A stretch of DNA of 64,000 nt, taken from Thalassotalea eurytherma. GTDB lineage: Bacteria; Pseudomonadota; Gammaproteobacteria; Enterobacterales; Alteromonadaceae. The first letter of the stretch is position 1; every line of letters starts with the position of its first letter. The notes beneath the pieces are model-generated. The model ran no database searches. It had not been told where the DNA came from and was given only the letters and a program-made list of their open reading frames with translations. Where the stretch lies: assembly GCF_030161415.1 (NCBI RefSeq), contig NZ_BSSU01000002.1, forward strand, positions 1-64,000. The letters are read 5' to 3'. The position numbers were made by a program, and so were the translations under genes. Positions 27,395-36,854 of the stretch are shown here, piece after piece.

Positions 27395-28936
27395 CTACTT
27401 CCTAAACATCTTTAACATGCGGTCTGTAACCACAAAACCACCAACGATATTTATAGTGGCGATTAAAATCGCAAACGCAGATAGAATCTGTATCAATAAG
27501 CTGTCATTGCCTACTTGAAGCAACGCACCGACAATAATAATACCTGAAATCGCATTCGTGACGCTCATCAGTGGCGTATGCAATGAATGGCTGACATTCC
27601 AAACAACGTAATACCCCACCACACAAGCGAGTACAAAAACAGTAAAGTGCGATAGAAAATCAGCAGGAGCAACACTAGCAATCCAACCAAAAACACCAGC
27701 GCCTAATGTCATTAGCCAATATTTTTTCGGGGTCGCTTTAGACTTAACAACGTCGTCTTCAGCTGTTTTGTCTACTTTCTCAACTTTCGGCTTAGCAGGT
27801 GCTGCGCTTACTTGAATAGGTGGCGGTGGGAAGGTAATCTCACCAGCGTTAACAACCGTCATATTGCGAATGACCTGATCGTCAAAGTCGATAGTAAATT
27901 CACCGTCTTTTTCCGGACAAGTCAGTTTTGTCAGGTTGACTAAGTTATTCGCGTATAAGGCTGAAGATTGGTTAGGCAAGCGTGAAACTAAATCGGTGTA
28001 ACCGATAATTTTGACACCAGAAATTGTCGATACTTTGCCGGGCTTGGTTAATTCACAGTTACCGCCACCAGCGGCTGCAAGATCAACAATAATACTGCCT
28101 GGCTTCATCGATTTAACCATCTCTGCAGTAATCAGTTTTGGTGCTGGCTTACCTGGAATCATCGCGGTCGTGATAATAATATCGACGTCTTTTGCTTGTG
28201 CCGCAAAGAGCGCCATTTCTGCGTCGATAAAGGCTTGGCTCATTTCTTTGGCGTAGCCATCACCTGAACCTGCATCTTCCTCTTCTTCATAGTCGAGCTC
28301 TAAAAACTCAGCGCCCATACTTTCAATTTGTTCTTTTACTTCTGGACGCGTATCAAAGGCACGAACAATTGCTCCTAAACTACCTGCAGTGCCAATTGCC
28401 GCTAAACCAGCAACACCTGCACCAATAACCATCACTTTTGCCGGCGGTAAATTACCCGCAGCAGTAATTTGCCCAGTTAAAAAGCGGCCAAAGTGATGAG
28501 TTGCTTCAACGACAGCACGATAACCTGCAATGTTAGCCATAGAGCTTAAGGCATCAAGAGACTGCGAGCGTGTCATCCTTGGTACCATGTCCATGGCCAA
28601 TGTATTAATAGCTTTATCTTTCAGTGCGTCTAGCAATTCTGCATTTTGCGCTGGTGAGATAAAACTGACTAAATGCGCATTGTCTTTCATTAATGCGACT
28701 TCTTCGAGCGACGGTGGATTGACCTTGTAGATAATATCGCTTTGCCAAGCGTCGTCTACCGGGACAATAGTTGCACCAGCGTCAACGAGTTCAGTATCGT
28801 TAAAACTGGCTTTTTTCCCTGCACCTTTTTCCACGACAACTTCAAACCCTAACTTAATCAGTGCTTTGACTGATGTAGGTGATGCTGCTACTCGATTCTC
28901 TCCTGAAGTGGTTTCTTTGGGTATTCCTATTCTCAT
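27395..28936 (-). CDS. pntA: NAD(P) transhydrogenase subunit alpha
   Basis: 513 residues, the undivided proteobacterial form. The NAD-binding domain I spans residues 1-380 or so ([19 protein letters not shown], then [20 protein letters not shown] and [18 protein letters not shown]). A proline/lysine-rich linker follows, then four C-terminal membrane helices. It forms the inner-membrane proton-translocating transhydrogenase with PntB. The 244-bp space before it is shared with a divergent gene and should contain both promoters. Confidence 0.96.
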   Translation of the reverse strand: MRIGIPKETTSGENRVAASPTSVKALIKLGFEVVVEKGAGKKASFNDTELVDAGATIVPVDDAWQSDIIYKVNPPSLEEVALMKDNAHLVSFISPAQNAELLDALKDKAINTLAMDMVPRMTRSQSLDALSSMANIAGYRAVVEATHHFGRFLTGQITAAGNLPPAKVMVIGAGVAGLAAIGTAGSLGAIVRAFDTRPEVKEQIESMGAEFLELDYEEEEDAGSGDGYAKEMSQAFIDAEMALFAAQAKDVDIIITTAMIPGKPAPKLITAEMVKSMKPGSIIVDLAAAGGGNCELTKPGKVSTISGVKIIGYTDLVSRLPNQSSALYANNLVNLTKLTCPEKDGEFTIDFDDQVIRNMTVVNAGEITFPPPPIQVSAAPAKPKVEKVDKTAEDDVVKSKATPKKYWLMTLGAGVFGWIASVAPADFLSHFTVFVLACVVGYYVVWNVSHSLHTPLMSVTNAISGIIIVGALLQVGNDSLLIQILSAFAILIATINIVGGFVVTDRMLKMFRK

Positions 28937-29180
28937 GAGGCACCTTATGTTCCTGTGAAAATTATATTTTTATAACGATGCGATAGTACCTATTGTTTTA
29001 ACGGTACTTTGTTTCTCATTGTAATTGTTAACGCATACGTTTATTGTTTTACCATTTTGCGTTCGTTTTATATACAGCTTTTTGTTTTAACTTATATTAT
29101 TTTCATTATTGATTGTCTAAATATGGTTATAAGTGACAATGATTTCGCAAACCGATACGATGAAAATAAACAGGAAAATT

Positions 29181-29705
29181 ATGATTTATCAACTCGCAAA
29201 ACATCGCCCCTCAATTGACGATTCATGTTTCGTTGCACCAACGGCAGCGGTTATCGGTCGCGTAACCTTAAAAGCCAATGCGAGCATTTGGTTTAATGTC
29301 GTTATTCGCGCTGATTGTGACGAGGTATTCGTTGGTGAAAACACCAACATTCAAGATGGTAGTATCTTGCATGTAGATGAAAACTTTCCGTTAACCTTGG
29401 GCAAAAATGTCACTGTGGGCCACAAAGTTATGCTCCATGGCTGTACGGTAGGTGATAATAGTTTAATTGGCATGAATGCTGTCGTGCTAAACGGTGCCAA
29501 AATTGGAAACAACTGTTTGATAGGTGCAAACGCGCTTGTCACCGAAGGTATGGAAGTGCCAGATGGTCACATGGCTTTAGGATCACCTGCTAAGGTAGTC
29601 AAAGCACTCGACGATAAAACCATGGGCTTACTAAAACTTTCGGCAAGTCACTATGTAAACAACGCCCAATTCTTTGATGAACACTTAGTCCAACTCGACA
29701 AATAA
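29181..29705 (+). CDS. Gamma-class carbonic anhydrase-like protein (YrdA/PaaY family)
   Basis: 174 residues from the ATG at 29181, which has an AGGAAAATT ribosome binding site; a longer start at 29133 adds unconserved residues. The left-handed beta-helix hexapeptide repeats are clear, with IRADCDEV, NIQDGSILHVDE, GHKVMLHGCTVGDNSLIGMNA and IGANALVTEG. The three zinc-binding histidines expected (H in ILHVD, GHK and LHGC) are present. Carbonic anhydrase or thioesterase-like activity is family knowledge; the true substrate is uncertain. Confidence 0.9.
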   Translation: MIYQLAKHRPSIDDSCFVAPTAAVIGRVTLKANASIWFNVVIRADCDEVFVGENTNIQDGSILHVDENFPLTLGKNVTVGHKVMLHGCTVGDNSLIGMNAVVLNGAKIGNNCLIGANALVTEGMEVPDGHMALGSPAKVVKALDDKTMGLLKLSASHYVNNAQFFDEHLVQLDK

Positions 29706-29712
29706 CAGACAT

Positions 29713-29742
29713 AAAAAAAGGCTGGAATGTCAGCCTTTTTTT
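29713..29742. terminator. Bidirectional terminator between the gamma-CA gene and ycgN
   Basis: AAAAAAAGGCTG-GAATGT-CAGCCTTTTTTT is a 12-bp perfect stem with A and T runs on both sides. It lies between convergent genes. Confidence 0.92.
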
Positions 29743-29756
29743 CATTAATTTCACTA

Positions 29757-30308
29757 TCAATCGCAATCATTTAGTGGCCACGTGACAATATATTTTTCAA
29801 AGTCATCAAGTGATACTTCATTGTCTTTCACCACCTTGCCTCGCACCGACATGCCTGCTGCATGCATTTTTGTGGTTTTTCCCTGATTTAATAGCGGATG
29901 CCATGATGGCATGCCTCGACCTTCTTTAAGCCGACGATACGTGCAACTTGGCGGCATGAAAAACACATCATCGATATTATCTTGCGTTAACCTGACACAA
30001 TCTGGCACGAGTATCGTGCGCTTTTCATACTGCGTGCACTGACATGATTTATCGTTAAGTAAGTGACAAACAATCGAGCTATGAACCATTTGCTCATGCT
30101 CTTTAATATGATCGGTTGGCTTTAATTCATTGTCGTCATCAACGTCAGGATCGTCGATAAACTTATGCAAACAACATTTTGCACAACCATCACACAACGA
30201 CTCCCACTCAGCGCGAGACATCTCTTCAAGTGACTTTGTTTCCCAAAACGCTACAACCTCAGGTTGCTTACTGGTTTTAGGTTTTGCCCGCGCTTTATTT
30301 TTTGCCAT
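29757..30308 (-). CDS. ycgN: YcgN-family cysteine-cluster protein (UPF0260)
   Basis: 183 residues. The CxxCxxCC cluster (CDGCAKCCLHKF) near residue 40 and further cysteines in SCQCTQYEKR, DCVRLT and SCTYRRLKEGRGMPSWHPL are the UPF0260/YcgN signature, suggesting metal or iron-sulfur binding. Function is not established. It starts 8 nt after the lytic transglycosylase stop, within a minus-strand run with ycgL and rnd, a neighbourhood seen in many gammaproteobacteria. Confidence 0.9.
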   Translation of the reverse strand: MAKNKARAKPKTSKQPEVVAFWETKSLEEMSRAEWESLCDGCAKCCLHKFIDDPDVDDDNELKPTDHIKEHEQMVHSSIVCHLLNDKSCQCTQYEKRTILVPDCVRLTQDNIDDVFFMPPSCTYRRLKEGRGMPSWHPLLNQGKTTKMHAAGMSVRGKVVKDNEVSLDDFEKYIVTWPLNDCD

Positions 30309-30316
30309 TTTATTTG

Positions 30317-31363
30317 CTACTTAATTGCAGGGTATTTGATACGATCAGACAACACGCCCACTGAACTGACGAAATAGTATGATAAATTCCAATGCATCAG
30401 TGATTTATAGTTATCGTAAGCTAAATAAACACGGCCATTCTGATCATCAGGAAACACCATAGCAGCCGTGATATCTACCTTAGGTAAATCTCTACCATCG
30501 GCGCGACGAACGCCGAGTGCTTGCCATTGTGCCATCGTTTTTTCATGACCATCCCAAGCTTTCAACCAGTTTTTACGACTACCTGTATTTTTAGGTATCG
30601 CATGAGAAATATCAAAATCTTCAGGCAATTGTACTTGTCTTCCCCAAGTTAAATCGTCATTCCAACCTTCTGTTTTAAGGTAATTTGCCATCGATGCAAA
30701 GACATCTGCTTTATTACCCCAGATATCTTTTTTGCCATCGCCGTCACCGTCAACTGCATATGCTAGAAATGACGTTGGCATAAACTGATTCTGCCCCATC
30801 GCACCAGCCCATGATCCCTTCATGTTTTCGACTTTGATATGACCTTCGTCCAAAATTTGCAGGGCGGCAAACAATTGCTTTTTAAAGAAAGCTTCACGGC
30901 GGCCTTCATAGGCTAATGTAGATAATGCCGATACCACATTATAGTTACCCATAATTCGGCCAAAGTTGGTTTCAAGGCCCCAAAGTGCAACGATAAAACG
31001 CGGCTGTACGCCGTATTCATCGCCAACTTTTACTAGTAACTCTTGATTTTCTTTGAATAGCTTGCGTGCACGTTGCACCTTCCAGTCAGGTACACGTTTT
31101 GGCAGGTAAGTATCTAACGTTTCAACGCGTTCAGGTTGGTTGCGATCTGCTTTAACTGCTCGTTGGTGAAAGGTCACATTAGCAAAAGCATTGTCTATGA
31201 ATTGCTCACTATACCCTTTGCTAACTGCTTCTTGTTTTATCTGGGCGATATATTGTTCAAAACTAGGCTTTTTCTCATTGGCAAATGCGCATATGGAAAT
31301 ACTGGCGCCAGCAACGGCTACCGATAAAATACGGAAAAATGACGTCATTTTATTCATACTCAC
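30317..31363 (-). CDS. Lytic murein transglycosylase (MltB-like)
   Basis: 348 residues. A signal peptide of about 28 residues ends near SICAFANEK. The SLT-2 catalytic domain contains the catalytic glutamate in ALWGLETNFGRIMGNYNV, then EGRREAFFKKQLFAALQIL and GSWAGAMGQNQFMPTSFL. It cleaves peptidoglycan glycan strands in the periplasm, forming 1,6-anhydro ends. No lipobox is evident, so it is probably soluble. Its first codons overlap the end of ycgL by 14 nt, implying translational coupling. Confidence 0.92.
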   Translation of the reverse strand: MSMNKMTSFFRILSVAVAGASISICAFANEKKPSFEQYIAQIKQEAVSKGYSEQFIDNAFANVTFHQRAVKADRNQPERVETLDTYLPKRVPDWKVQRARKLFKENQELLVKVGDEYGVQPRFIVALWGLETNFGRIMGNYNVVSALSTLAYEGRREAFFKKQLFAALQILDEGHIKVENMKGSWAGAMGQNQFMPTSFLAYAVDGDGDGKKDIWGNKADVFASMANYLKTEGWNDDLTWGRQVQLPEDFDISHAIPKNTGSRKNWLKAWDGHEKTMAQWQALGVRRADGRDLPKVDITAAMVFPDDQNGRVYLAYDNYKSLMHWNLSYYFVSSVGVLSDRIKYPAIK

Positions 31364-31634
31364 TGCGACCTTGCGCTTTTAAATGCTCTTTTAATAAATC
31401 TTCTTGAGGTGGTGGTAACTGCAAATAAAACCCGTTGTCAGCCAATTCACTTTTAACCTTGTCGATATCAGCAAAAGCAAGTTTGTCTTTGTTGGCCAAA
31501 TTAACAATGGTTACCAATTGAGGTTTACCGAAAGTTTTTAATAATGGATCAGGTACACGTGAAAAATCTTCACGTTTTTCTACGAATAAATAAGTTTGCG
31601 CTTTTTTCGGGCTTTTATAAACCGCACATAACAT
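31350..31634 (-). CDS. ycgL: YcgL domain protein
   Basis: 94 residues matching the YcgL family: N-terminal MLCAVYKSPKKAQTYLFVEK, middle PDPLLKTFGKPQLVTIVNL, and C-terminal GFYLQLPPPQEDLL. It is a small cytoplasmic protein of unknown function, usually found near rnd and ycgN, as here. It overlaps the transglycosylase start by 14 nt. Confidence 0.92.
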   Translation of the reverse strand: MLCAVYKSPKKAQTYLFVEKREDFSRVPDPLLKTFGKPQLVTIVNLANKDKLAFADIDKVKSELADNGFYLQLPPPQEDLLKEHLKAQGRSEYE

Positions 31635-31674
31635 GAGAACAACCTTTTAAGTAACAAGGATTATGTAATATAAA

Positions 31675-32820
31675 TTATTGGTAATTATTGGCAATAAAGT
31701 TCGCCAAATCTTGGCCAATTAAGGCATTTCGCCACCCACTAAGCAAGTCAACTCGCTCACTAGTTTGGCGTATATTATTAATATTGAACTGCCATTTTAA
31801 CAATTGATTCATCTGTTTTTTAGATGCTAATACGGCGATAGGTACGTTATGCTGTTCAGCCTGAGTTGTTAAAAAGCTTTTGAGGCGTTTGAATATTTGT
31901 TTATAGCCTGCTGCATTATCAAGGCGCTGAAGCTTTTCTGGGAAATCTTGTTCTTCAACTTGTGATGCTGATTTAAGTACATGCAGCATAGCCTTGCCTT
32001 TGTAACGAACATCTAGCATGTCACAACCTTCTAACGCTAACATTGCTGGGACGCTTTTAGGATCGTGAAGTGCTAGTGCGAACAATGTATTGTCTTTGGC
32101 GACAAAGCTAATAGGCAAATCGCGCTTAACCGCTTGCTCGTAGCGCCAGCTTGCTAAATACTTCAATCGATTCAAACCGACAGGGCTTAGCTTCCAGCTT
32201 AATTTCACGTCTTGATATAACAAACCGGCATTGATTGGCTGTGCTTTTTTATCAATTAAGTTTTGCGACTCTTGGCTAACCGCATCGAAATAGCCTTGCT
32301 CTTCTATTTGAGCGCGTAACTTTGGAAACAAACGATATAAGTAATACACGTCTGCGCCGGCGTATTGAATTTGCTTGCTTGATAATGGTCGTTTTGTCCA
32401 ATCAGTACGTGATTCTGTTTTATCTAGTTCAATTGCTAAATAATGCTTTACCATTGCGGCATAACCTAGAGAAATACCATGCCCTAAAAATGCCATCATG
32501 ATCTGACTATCAAGCATATTAGCAATTTTAACATTACCACTCGTTAAAAAGACTTCCAAATCTTCAGAACAAGCATGCAAGACTTTAAGAATATTAGGAT
32601 TGGTTAACAGTTGCCAAAATGGTGATAAATCATCTACCGCTAATGGGTCGATACACGCGGTGGTATTAGCACTTGCTACCTGCAACAAGCCAAGTTTAGG
32701 GAAAAGCGTGCGTGTACGAACGAACTCAGTGTCTATTGCGAGTAGGCTTTCACCCGCTAATTGCTGACATAACTCAACGAGTTCAGCTTGGGTTTCAATC
32801 GTTAAAATCTGGTGTTCCAT
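31675..32820 (-). CDS. rnd: Ribonuclease D
   Basis: 381 residues from the ATG at 32820; two upstream in-frame TTG codons would add two residues. The DEDD exonuclease motifs are intact: LLAIDTEFVR (motif I), a middle SEDLEVFL region (motif II), and QIQYAGADVYYL (motif III, Y-x3-D). A C-terminal HRDC-like region follows. It trims tRNA 3' ends. It is transcribed toward ycgL, 40 nt away. Confidence 0.94.
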   Translation of the reverse strand: MEHQILTIETQAELVELCQQLAGESLLAIDTEFVRTRTLFPKLGLLQVASANTTACIDPLAVDDLSPFWQLLTNPNILKVLHACSEDLEVFLTSGNVKIANMLDSQIMMAFLGHGISLGYAAMVKHYLAIELDKTESRTDWTKRPLSSKQIQYAGADVYYLYRLFPKLRAQIEEQGYFDAVSQESQNLIDKKAQPINAGLLYQDVKLSWKLSPVGLNRLKYLASWRYEQAVKRDLPISFVAKDNTLFALALHDPKSVPAMLALEGCDMLDVRYKGKAMLHVLKSASQVEEQDFPEKLQRLDNAAGYKQIFKRLKSFLTTQAEQHNVPIAVLASKKQMNQLLKWQFNINNIRQTSERVDLLSGWRNALIGQDLANFIANNYQ

Positions 32821-32911
32821 CAACAATTCACTTAAACAATTACAGTTAACTTGGACAAAGCACAGCTATCAAAACTGTGCTTAAAGAGATTGAAAAATTA
32901 AATTTGAGCTA

Positions 32912-33772
32912 TTATCTGCGGCGTCGATTTGATTGCTGCTGACGCAAATGATGCTTTTTCACAGAGCGACGAATACGTCTGTTTTTAGCATTATCAATCG
33001 ATTTTTCATCAACTTTGACTTTAGACTGTGTTTCAGGCGGTAATTGCACAGAATTACGATAGTAATTAACGTCTTTAAGGCCTAGCTCAACCCAACCACC
33101 CAAAGGCAATTGACGTTGTAATTGAATATCACCGTAACGCACTCGAATTAATCGACTTACCTGAACGTCTTGGCTTTCCCATAAACGGCGAACTTCTCGG
33201 TTTCTACCTTCAGTTAACACCACATGGAACCAATGGTTACGTCCTTCGCCACCACGGTAGGTGATTTTATTAAATTTGGCAGGACCATCTTCAAGCTTCA
33301 CACCATTGCGTAAACGTTGCAACATTGCATCGTTAACTTCACCAAATACGCGCACAGCATATTCACGTTCTACTTTTCGAGATGGGTGCATCAATCGATT
33401 TGCTAGTTCACCGTCTGTCGTGAACAAAAGCATACCTTGGGTATTAATATCTAATCGACCAACAGCAATCCAGCGGCCATTCTCTAGCTTAGGCAATCGG
33501 TCAAAAACAGTTGGTCTACCTTCGGGATCTTTTCTTGTACACATTTCGCCTTCAGGCTTGTTGTACATAAGAATTCGGCAGATATCGCTGTCTTTCGATT
33601 GAAGGTTTACGGTATGGCCATCAACACGAATTTGCTCTGTACCGTCTACTCGATCGCCCAAGAAGGCAGTTTTTCCGTCAACACTTACTCGGCCTTGGCT
33701 GATAAATGATTCCATTTCACGACGTGATCCTTTGCCGGCTCTAGCAAGAACTTTTTGCAACTTTTCAGACAT
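32912..33772 (-). CDS. rluB: 23S rRNA pseudouridine(2605) synthase
   Basis: 286 residues. An N-terminal S4 RNA-binding domain ([18 protein letters not shown]) is followed by the RsuA/RluB catalytic domain, with the active-site aspartate in [17 protein letters not shown] and a later [14 protein letters not shown] short basic tail rich in Arg and Lys ends the protein. It modifies U2605 of 23S rRNA. It lies 32 nt after scpB on the same strand, the common scpA-scpB-rluB order. Confidence 0.94.
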   Translation of the reverse strand: MSEKLQKVLARAGKGSRREMESFISQGRVSVDGKTAFLGDRVDGTEQIRVDGHTVNLQSKDSDICRILMYNKPEGEMCTRKDPEGRPTVFDRLPKLENGRWIAVGRLDINTQGMLLFTTDGELANRLMHPSRKVEREYAVRVFGEVNDAMLQRLRNGVKLEDGPAKFNKITYRGGEGRNHWFHVVLTEGRNREVRRLWESQDVQVSRLIRVRYGDIQLQRQLPLGGWVELGLKDVNYYRNSVQLPPETQSKVKVDEKSIDNAKNRRIRRSVKKHHLRQQQSNRRRR

Positions 33773-33804
33773 AGTCTTTTTCTCTTACGTCAGTAGTGAT
33801 TACC

Positions 33805-34389
33805 TTAGGCACTGTCTGCTGACTCTTTAATAGGGGTTAGGTCATCTGCCAGTTTCATCTCAGGAACTGACATTAGCTCAGGTAACTGAGCTAACGACGT
33901 TAACGAAAAATAATCGAGAAAAGTTTTAGTCGTTGCATAAAGTGACGGCCTACCCGGTACTTCTTTATGGCCAACAACGTTAACCCACTCTCGATCTTGT
34001 AGTGTTTTCATAATATGACTGCTCACAGCAACACCACGAATTTCTTCAATCTCACCTCGTGTAATAGGCTGTTTATAGGCTATTAATGCAAGCGTCTCAA
34101 GTAAAGCGCGAGAATACCTTGGTGCTTTTTCTTGAAAGAGCAACGATAATTCGTTGGCAAACGCATCAATCGCTTGAAACCTATAACCTGAAGCGACTTC
34201 AATAAAGGCGACTCCTCTATCTGCATAATCGTCTGTTAACGTTTTAACGGCACGATTAAATTGCTGAGGACTGACTTTATACGGACTTAAAACCGTTGAT
34301 TTAATTTGATTTTTAGACAATGGTTTATCGGCAACAAAGACTGCTGCTTCGATCAATTTAACCAATTGCTTATCATCAATATTTTCCAT
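33805..34389 (-). CDS. scpB: Segregation and condensation protein B
   Basis: 194 residues with the ScpB winged-helix pattern, including [18 protein letters not shown] near the start and [24 protein letters not shown] in the middle. It forms the MukBEF-like SMC-kleisin complex with ScpA in chromosome compaction. Its ATG overlaps the ScpA stop by one base (TGATG), so the two are translationally coupled. Confidence 0.95.
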   Translation of the reverse strand: MENIDDKQLVKLIEAAVFVADKPLSKNQIKSTVLSPYKVSPQQFNRAVKTLTDDYADRGVAFIEVASGYRFQAIDAFANELSLLFQEKAPRYSRALLETLALIAYKQPITRGEIEEIRGVAVSSHIMKTLQDREWVNVVGHKEVPGRPSLYATTKTFLDYFSLTSLAQLPELMSVPEMKLADDLTPIKESADSA

Positions 34390-35183
34390 CAGGCAAGTTT
34401 AACCGATATTGAACCAAAAGCGTTAGTTTGAATGCATTTAATTAACGATTCTTTTAAAAGCTCTAAAATAGCTAAGAAACTTACAACAACCCCTGCCCTA
34501 CCTTCATTTACATCAAACAAATAGACAAAATCGAGTTGCTGATTATTTGCTTGTTGTAATTGACTTAAAACCAGAGCCATACGCTCTCTTGTTGATAACG
34601 CTTCTCGTTGAATATGATGATGTTCAAATGCTTCACTGCGCTTCAATACATTTTGCATCGCAAACGCTAACTCATTCAAATCAACCTCTGGCAGTTGGAT
34701 TTTTATTTTATAAGCTTCTGGCATCAGCGCATCGCCAGTATAAGTATCTCGTTCAAGACGAGGTAATTCATCAATATTTTCAGCGGCTTGTTTATATACT
34801 TCATACTCCTGCAATCGCCTTACAAGTTCCGCTCGAGGGTCAATTTCTTCATCGGCAACCACTTGTTTCGGTAATAACAGGCGTGACTTGATTTCAGCTA
34901 AAATAGCTGCCATCACTAAATATTCAGCTGCAAGCTCCATATTGAAGTCTTTCATCACTTCAACGTATTGCATATATTGGACAGAAATAGGCGCAATAGG
35001 TAAATCAAGAATATCGAATTTTTGTTTACGGATAAGATAAAGCAGTAAATCGAGCGGCCCTTCAAAGCTTTCTAGAATAACTTCTAGCGCATCAGGCGGT
35101 ATGAATAAATCTTGTGGCTTTTCAATTACCGCCTCTCCTCGTACAAAGGCTAGCGGTAATTCTTGTTGAATCATATCACTCAT
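34389..35183 (-). CDS. scpA: Segregation and condensation protein A
   Basis: 264 residues of the kleisin ScpA: the N-terminal [19 protein letters not shown] is diagnostic, followed by [19 protein letters not shown], and the C-terminal winged helix has [16 protein letters not shown]. It bridges SMC heads. It lies 35 nt after the YciO-type gene and one base overlaps scpB. Confidence 0.94.
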   Translation of the reverse strand: MSDMIQQELPLAFVRGEAVIEKPQDLFIPPDALEVILESFEGPLDLLLYLIRKQKFDILDLPIAPISVQYMQYVEVMKDFNMELAAEYLVMAAILAEIKSRLLLPKQVVADEEIDPRAELVRRLQEYEVYKQAAENIDELPRLERDTYTGDALMPEAYKIKIQLPEVDLNELAFAMQNVLKRSEAFEHHHIQREALSTRERMALVLSQLQQANNQQLDFVYLFDVNEGRAGVVVSFLAILELLKESLIKCIQTNAFGSISVKLA

Positions 35184-35218
35184 TAAAATGGTTTCGAGAT
35201 AATTGAAAACATAGTGTG

Positions 35219-35839
35219 TTATTTAAAAGGTTGAGGATCACCTTCACCTTCACGAATGATGTCAACCTCGCCCTCGCTAAAATCAATAATGGTTGTTGGA
35301 TGCTCTCCTAAATACCCACCATTGATGATTAAATCTACGCGTTTTTCTAGAATATCTCGAATATGTTCAGGATCATATTCTGCCATATCTTCGCCTGGCA
35401 TAATTAACGTTGTCGACAATAATGGCTCATTTAATTCTGCTAATAATGCTTGTACGATATTGTTTTTTGGAATTCGAATACCGATGGTTTTTTTCTTAGG
35501 ATTCATCAACCGCTTAGGGACTTCCTTGGTTGCCTTAAAAATAAAGGTGTATGCGCCAGGCGTATTATTTTTCATTAGTCGAAAGGCGGTATTATCAACC
35601 TTTGCATAGTCTGATAATTCTGATAAATCACGACATACCAAGGCAAAATCATGGTCCATATCAATGTTGCGAATTTGGCATATTCGCTCTAGCGCTTTCT
35701 TATCGCCAACGTGGCAGCCAAGTGCATAACCTGAATCGGTTGGATAAACAATGACTGCGCCATCATGGATCATTTCAACAGCTTGTTTCATTAACCTTTG
35801 CTGAGGATTATCCGGGTGAACATAGAAAAACTGACTCAT
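35219..35839 (-). CDS. yciO: Sua5/YciO/YrdC-family protein (YciO-like)
   Basis: 206 residues of the YrdC fold, with AVEMIHDGAVIVYPTDSGYALGCHVG, PGAYTFIFKATKEVP and IGIRIPKNN. YrdC/Sua5 makes threonylcarbamoyl-AMP for tRNA t6A; the YciO branch has a similar fold but its role is less clear. In E. coli yciO adjoins the trp operon and yciV; here the RNase AM gene and the trp operon are 2.5 kb away, so the neighbourhood is partly kept. Confidence 0.88.
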   Translation of the reverse strand: MSQFFYVHPDNPQQRLMKQAVEMIHDGAVIVYPTDSGYALGCHVGDKKALERICQIRNIDMDHDFALVCRDLSELSDYAKVDNTAFRLMKNNTPGAYTFIFKATKEVPKRLMNPKKKTIGIRIPKNNIVQALLAELNEPLLSTTLIMPGEDMAEYDPEHIRDILEKRVDLIINGGYLGEHPTTIIDFSEGEVDIIREGEGDPQPFK

Positions 35840-36018
35840 GTTAGTTCCTTTTTATCGGTTACTTGGCAACTACGCGCCTGCACAGTTCAAACATACCAAG
35901 CATTGCTTATATTGTAAGTAATAAAATGCTAATTAAACAGTAAATAAGCAAAATCTCTTCACCTTATTCACAAATTATCTTAACCTACTGGTACGACCAA
36001 TAAAAAAGTAGAATCATA

Positions 36019-36834
36019 ATGACAACATCGCGCGTAATCACCGCTATCGATGACCAAGGTATTGCACTGGTCTCTCTTAATCGTCCTGAAAAAGGCAATG
36101 CGCTTGATATGGCGATGTTTGATGCTATTTGTAAAACGATTAAACGCTTAAAAAAAGATAAGTCTGTGCGCGTTATCATTTTGCGTGGCCAAGGTGACAA
36201 TTTTTGTACGGGGTTAGATATTAAGTCTGTTTTAACAAACGCCACAAATGGTATGAAGCTGTTGGCAAAGTGGTCGCCTTTTGTTGCTAACAAAGCGCAA
36301 TATATTTGTACGGGTTGGCGAGATGTGCCCGTGCCGGTTATCTGCGTTATTGAGGGTATTTGTTGGGGCGGAGGTTTGCAAATTGCACTTGGTGCAGACT
36401 TTAGGATCGCAACACCTGATGCTAACTTATCTATCATGGAAGCTAAATGGGGCCTTATTCCTGATATGGGGGGATCATTACCGTTACGTGAATTAGTTGC
36501 TAAAGATGTAGCGCTAGAATTAGCGATGACAGCACGCCAATTATCAGGCACAGAAGCGAAGTCGTTAGGTTTAGTCACTCACCTAAGCGATAACCCTATT
36601 GAACATGCGCAAACACTGGCGCAAGAGCTTTTAAATCGTTCACCAGATGCCTTAGCGGCAGTTAAAAAACTGTATAAGAAATCGTGGTGGTCTGGCCCTG
36701 GTTTTGCTTTATTTAGAGAATCTTGGTATCAAATTAAAGTGTTGATGGGAAAGAATCAGCGTATTGCTGTTAAACGAGAGATGAGTGATGGTTCTACCGA
36801 AAAGAAACCTTACATAAATTGTAAGTTTAGGTAG
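36019..36834 (+). CDS. Enoyl-CoA hydratase/isomerase-family protein (crotonase)
   Basis: 271 residues of crotonase fold with oxyanion motif NFCTGLDIKSVL and GICWGGGLQIALGADFRIATP, then MEAKWGLIPDMGGSLPLREL. The first of the two hydratase glutamates is replaced by glutamine (GGGLQ), while the second is kept (MEAKWG), so isomerase or other crotonase chemistry is as likely as hydration. The gene is isolated: its neighbours on both sides are on the opposite strand. A possible GAATC-rich upstream region lacks an obvious promoter. Confidence 0.85.
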   Translation: MTTSRVITAIDDQGIALVSLNRPEKGNALDMAMFDAICKTIKRLKKDKSVRVIILRGQGDNFCTGLDIKSVLTNATNGMKLLAKWSPFVANKAQYICTGWRDVPVPVICVIEGICWGGGLQIALGADFRIATPDANLSIMEAKWGLIPDMGGSLPLRELVAKDVALELAMTARQLSGTEAKSLGLVTHLSDNPIEHAQTLAQELLNRSPDALAAVKKLYKKSWWSGPGFALFRESWYQIKVLMGKNQRIAVKREMSDGSTEKKPYINCKFR

Positions 36835-36854
36835 GGTTTTAGTAGAACCTGTTA

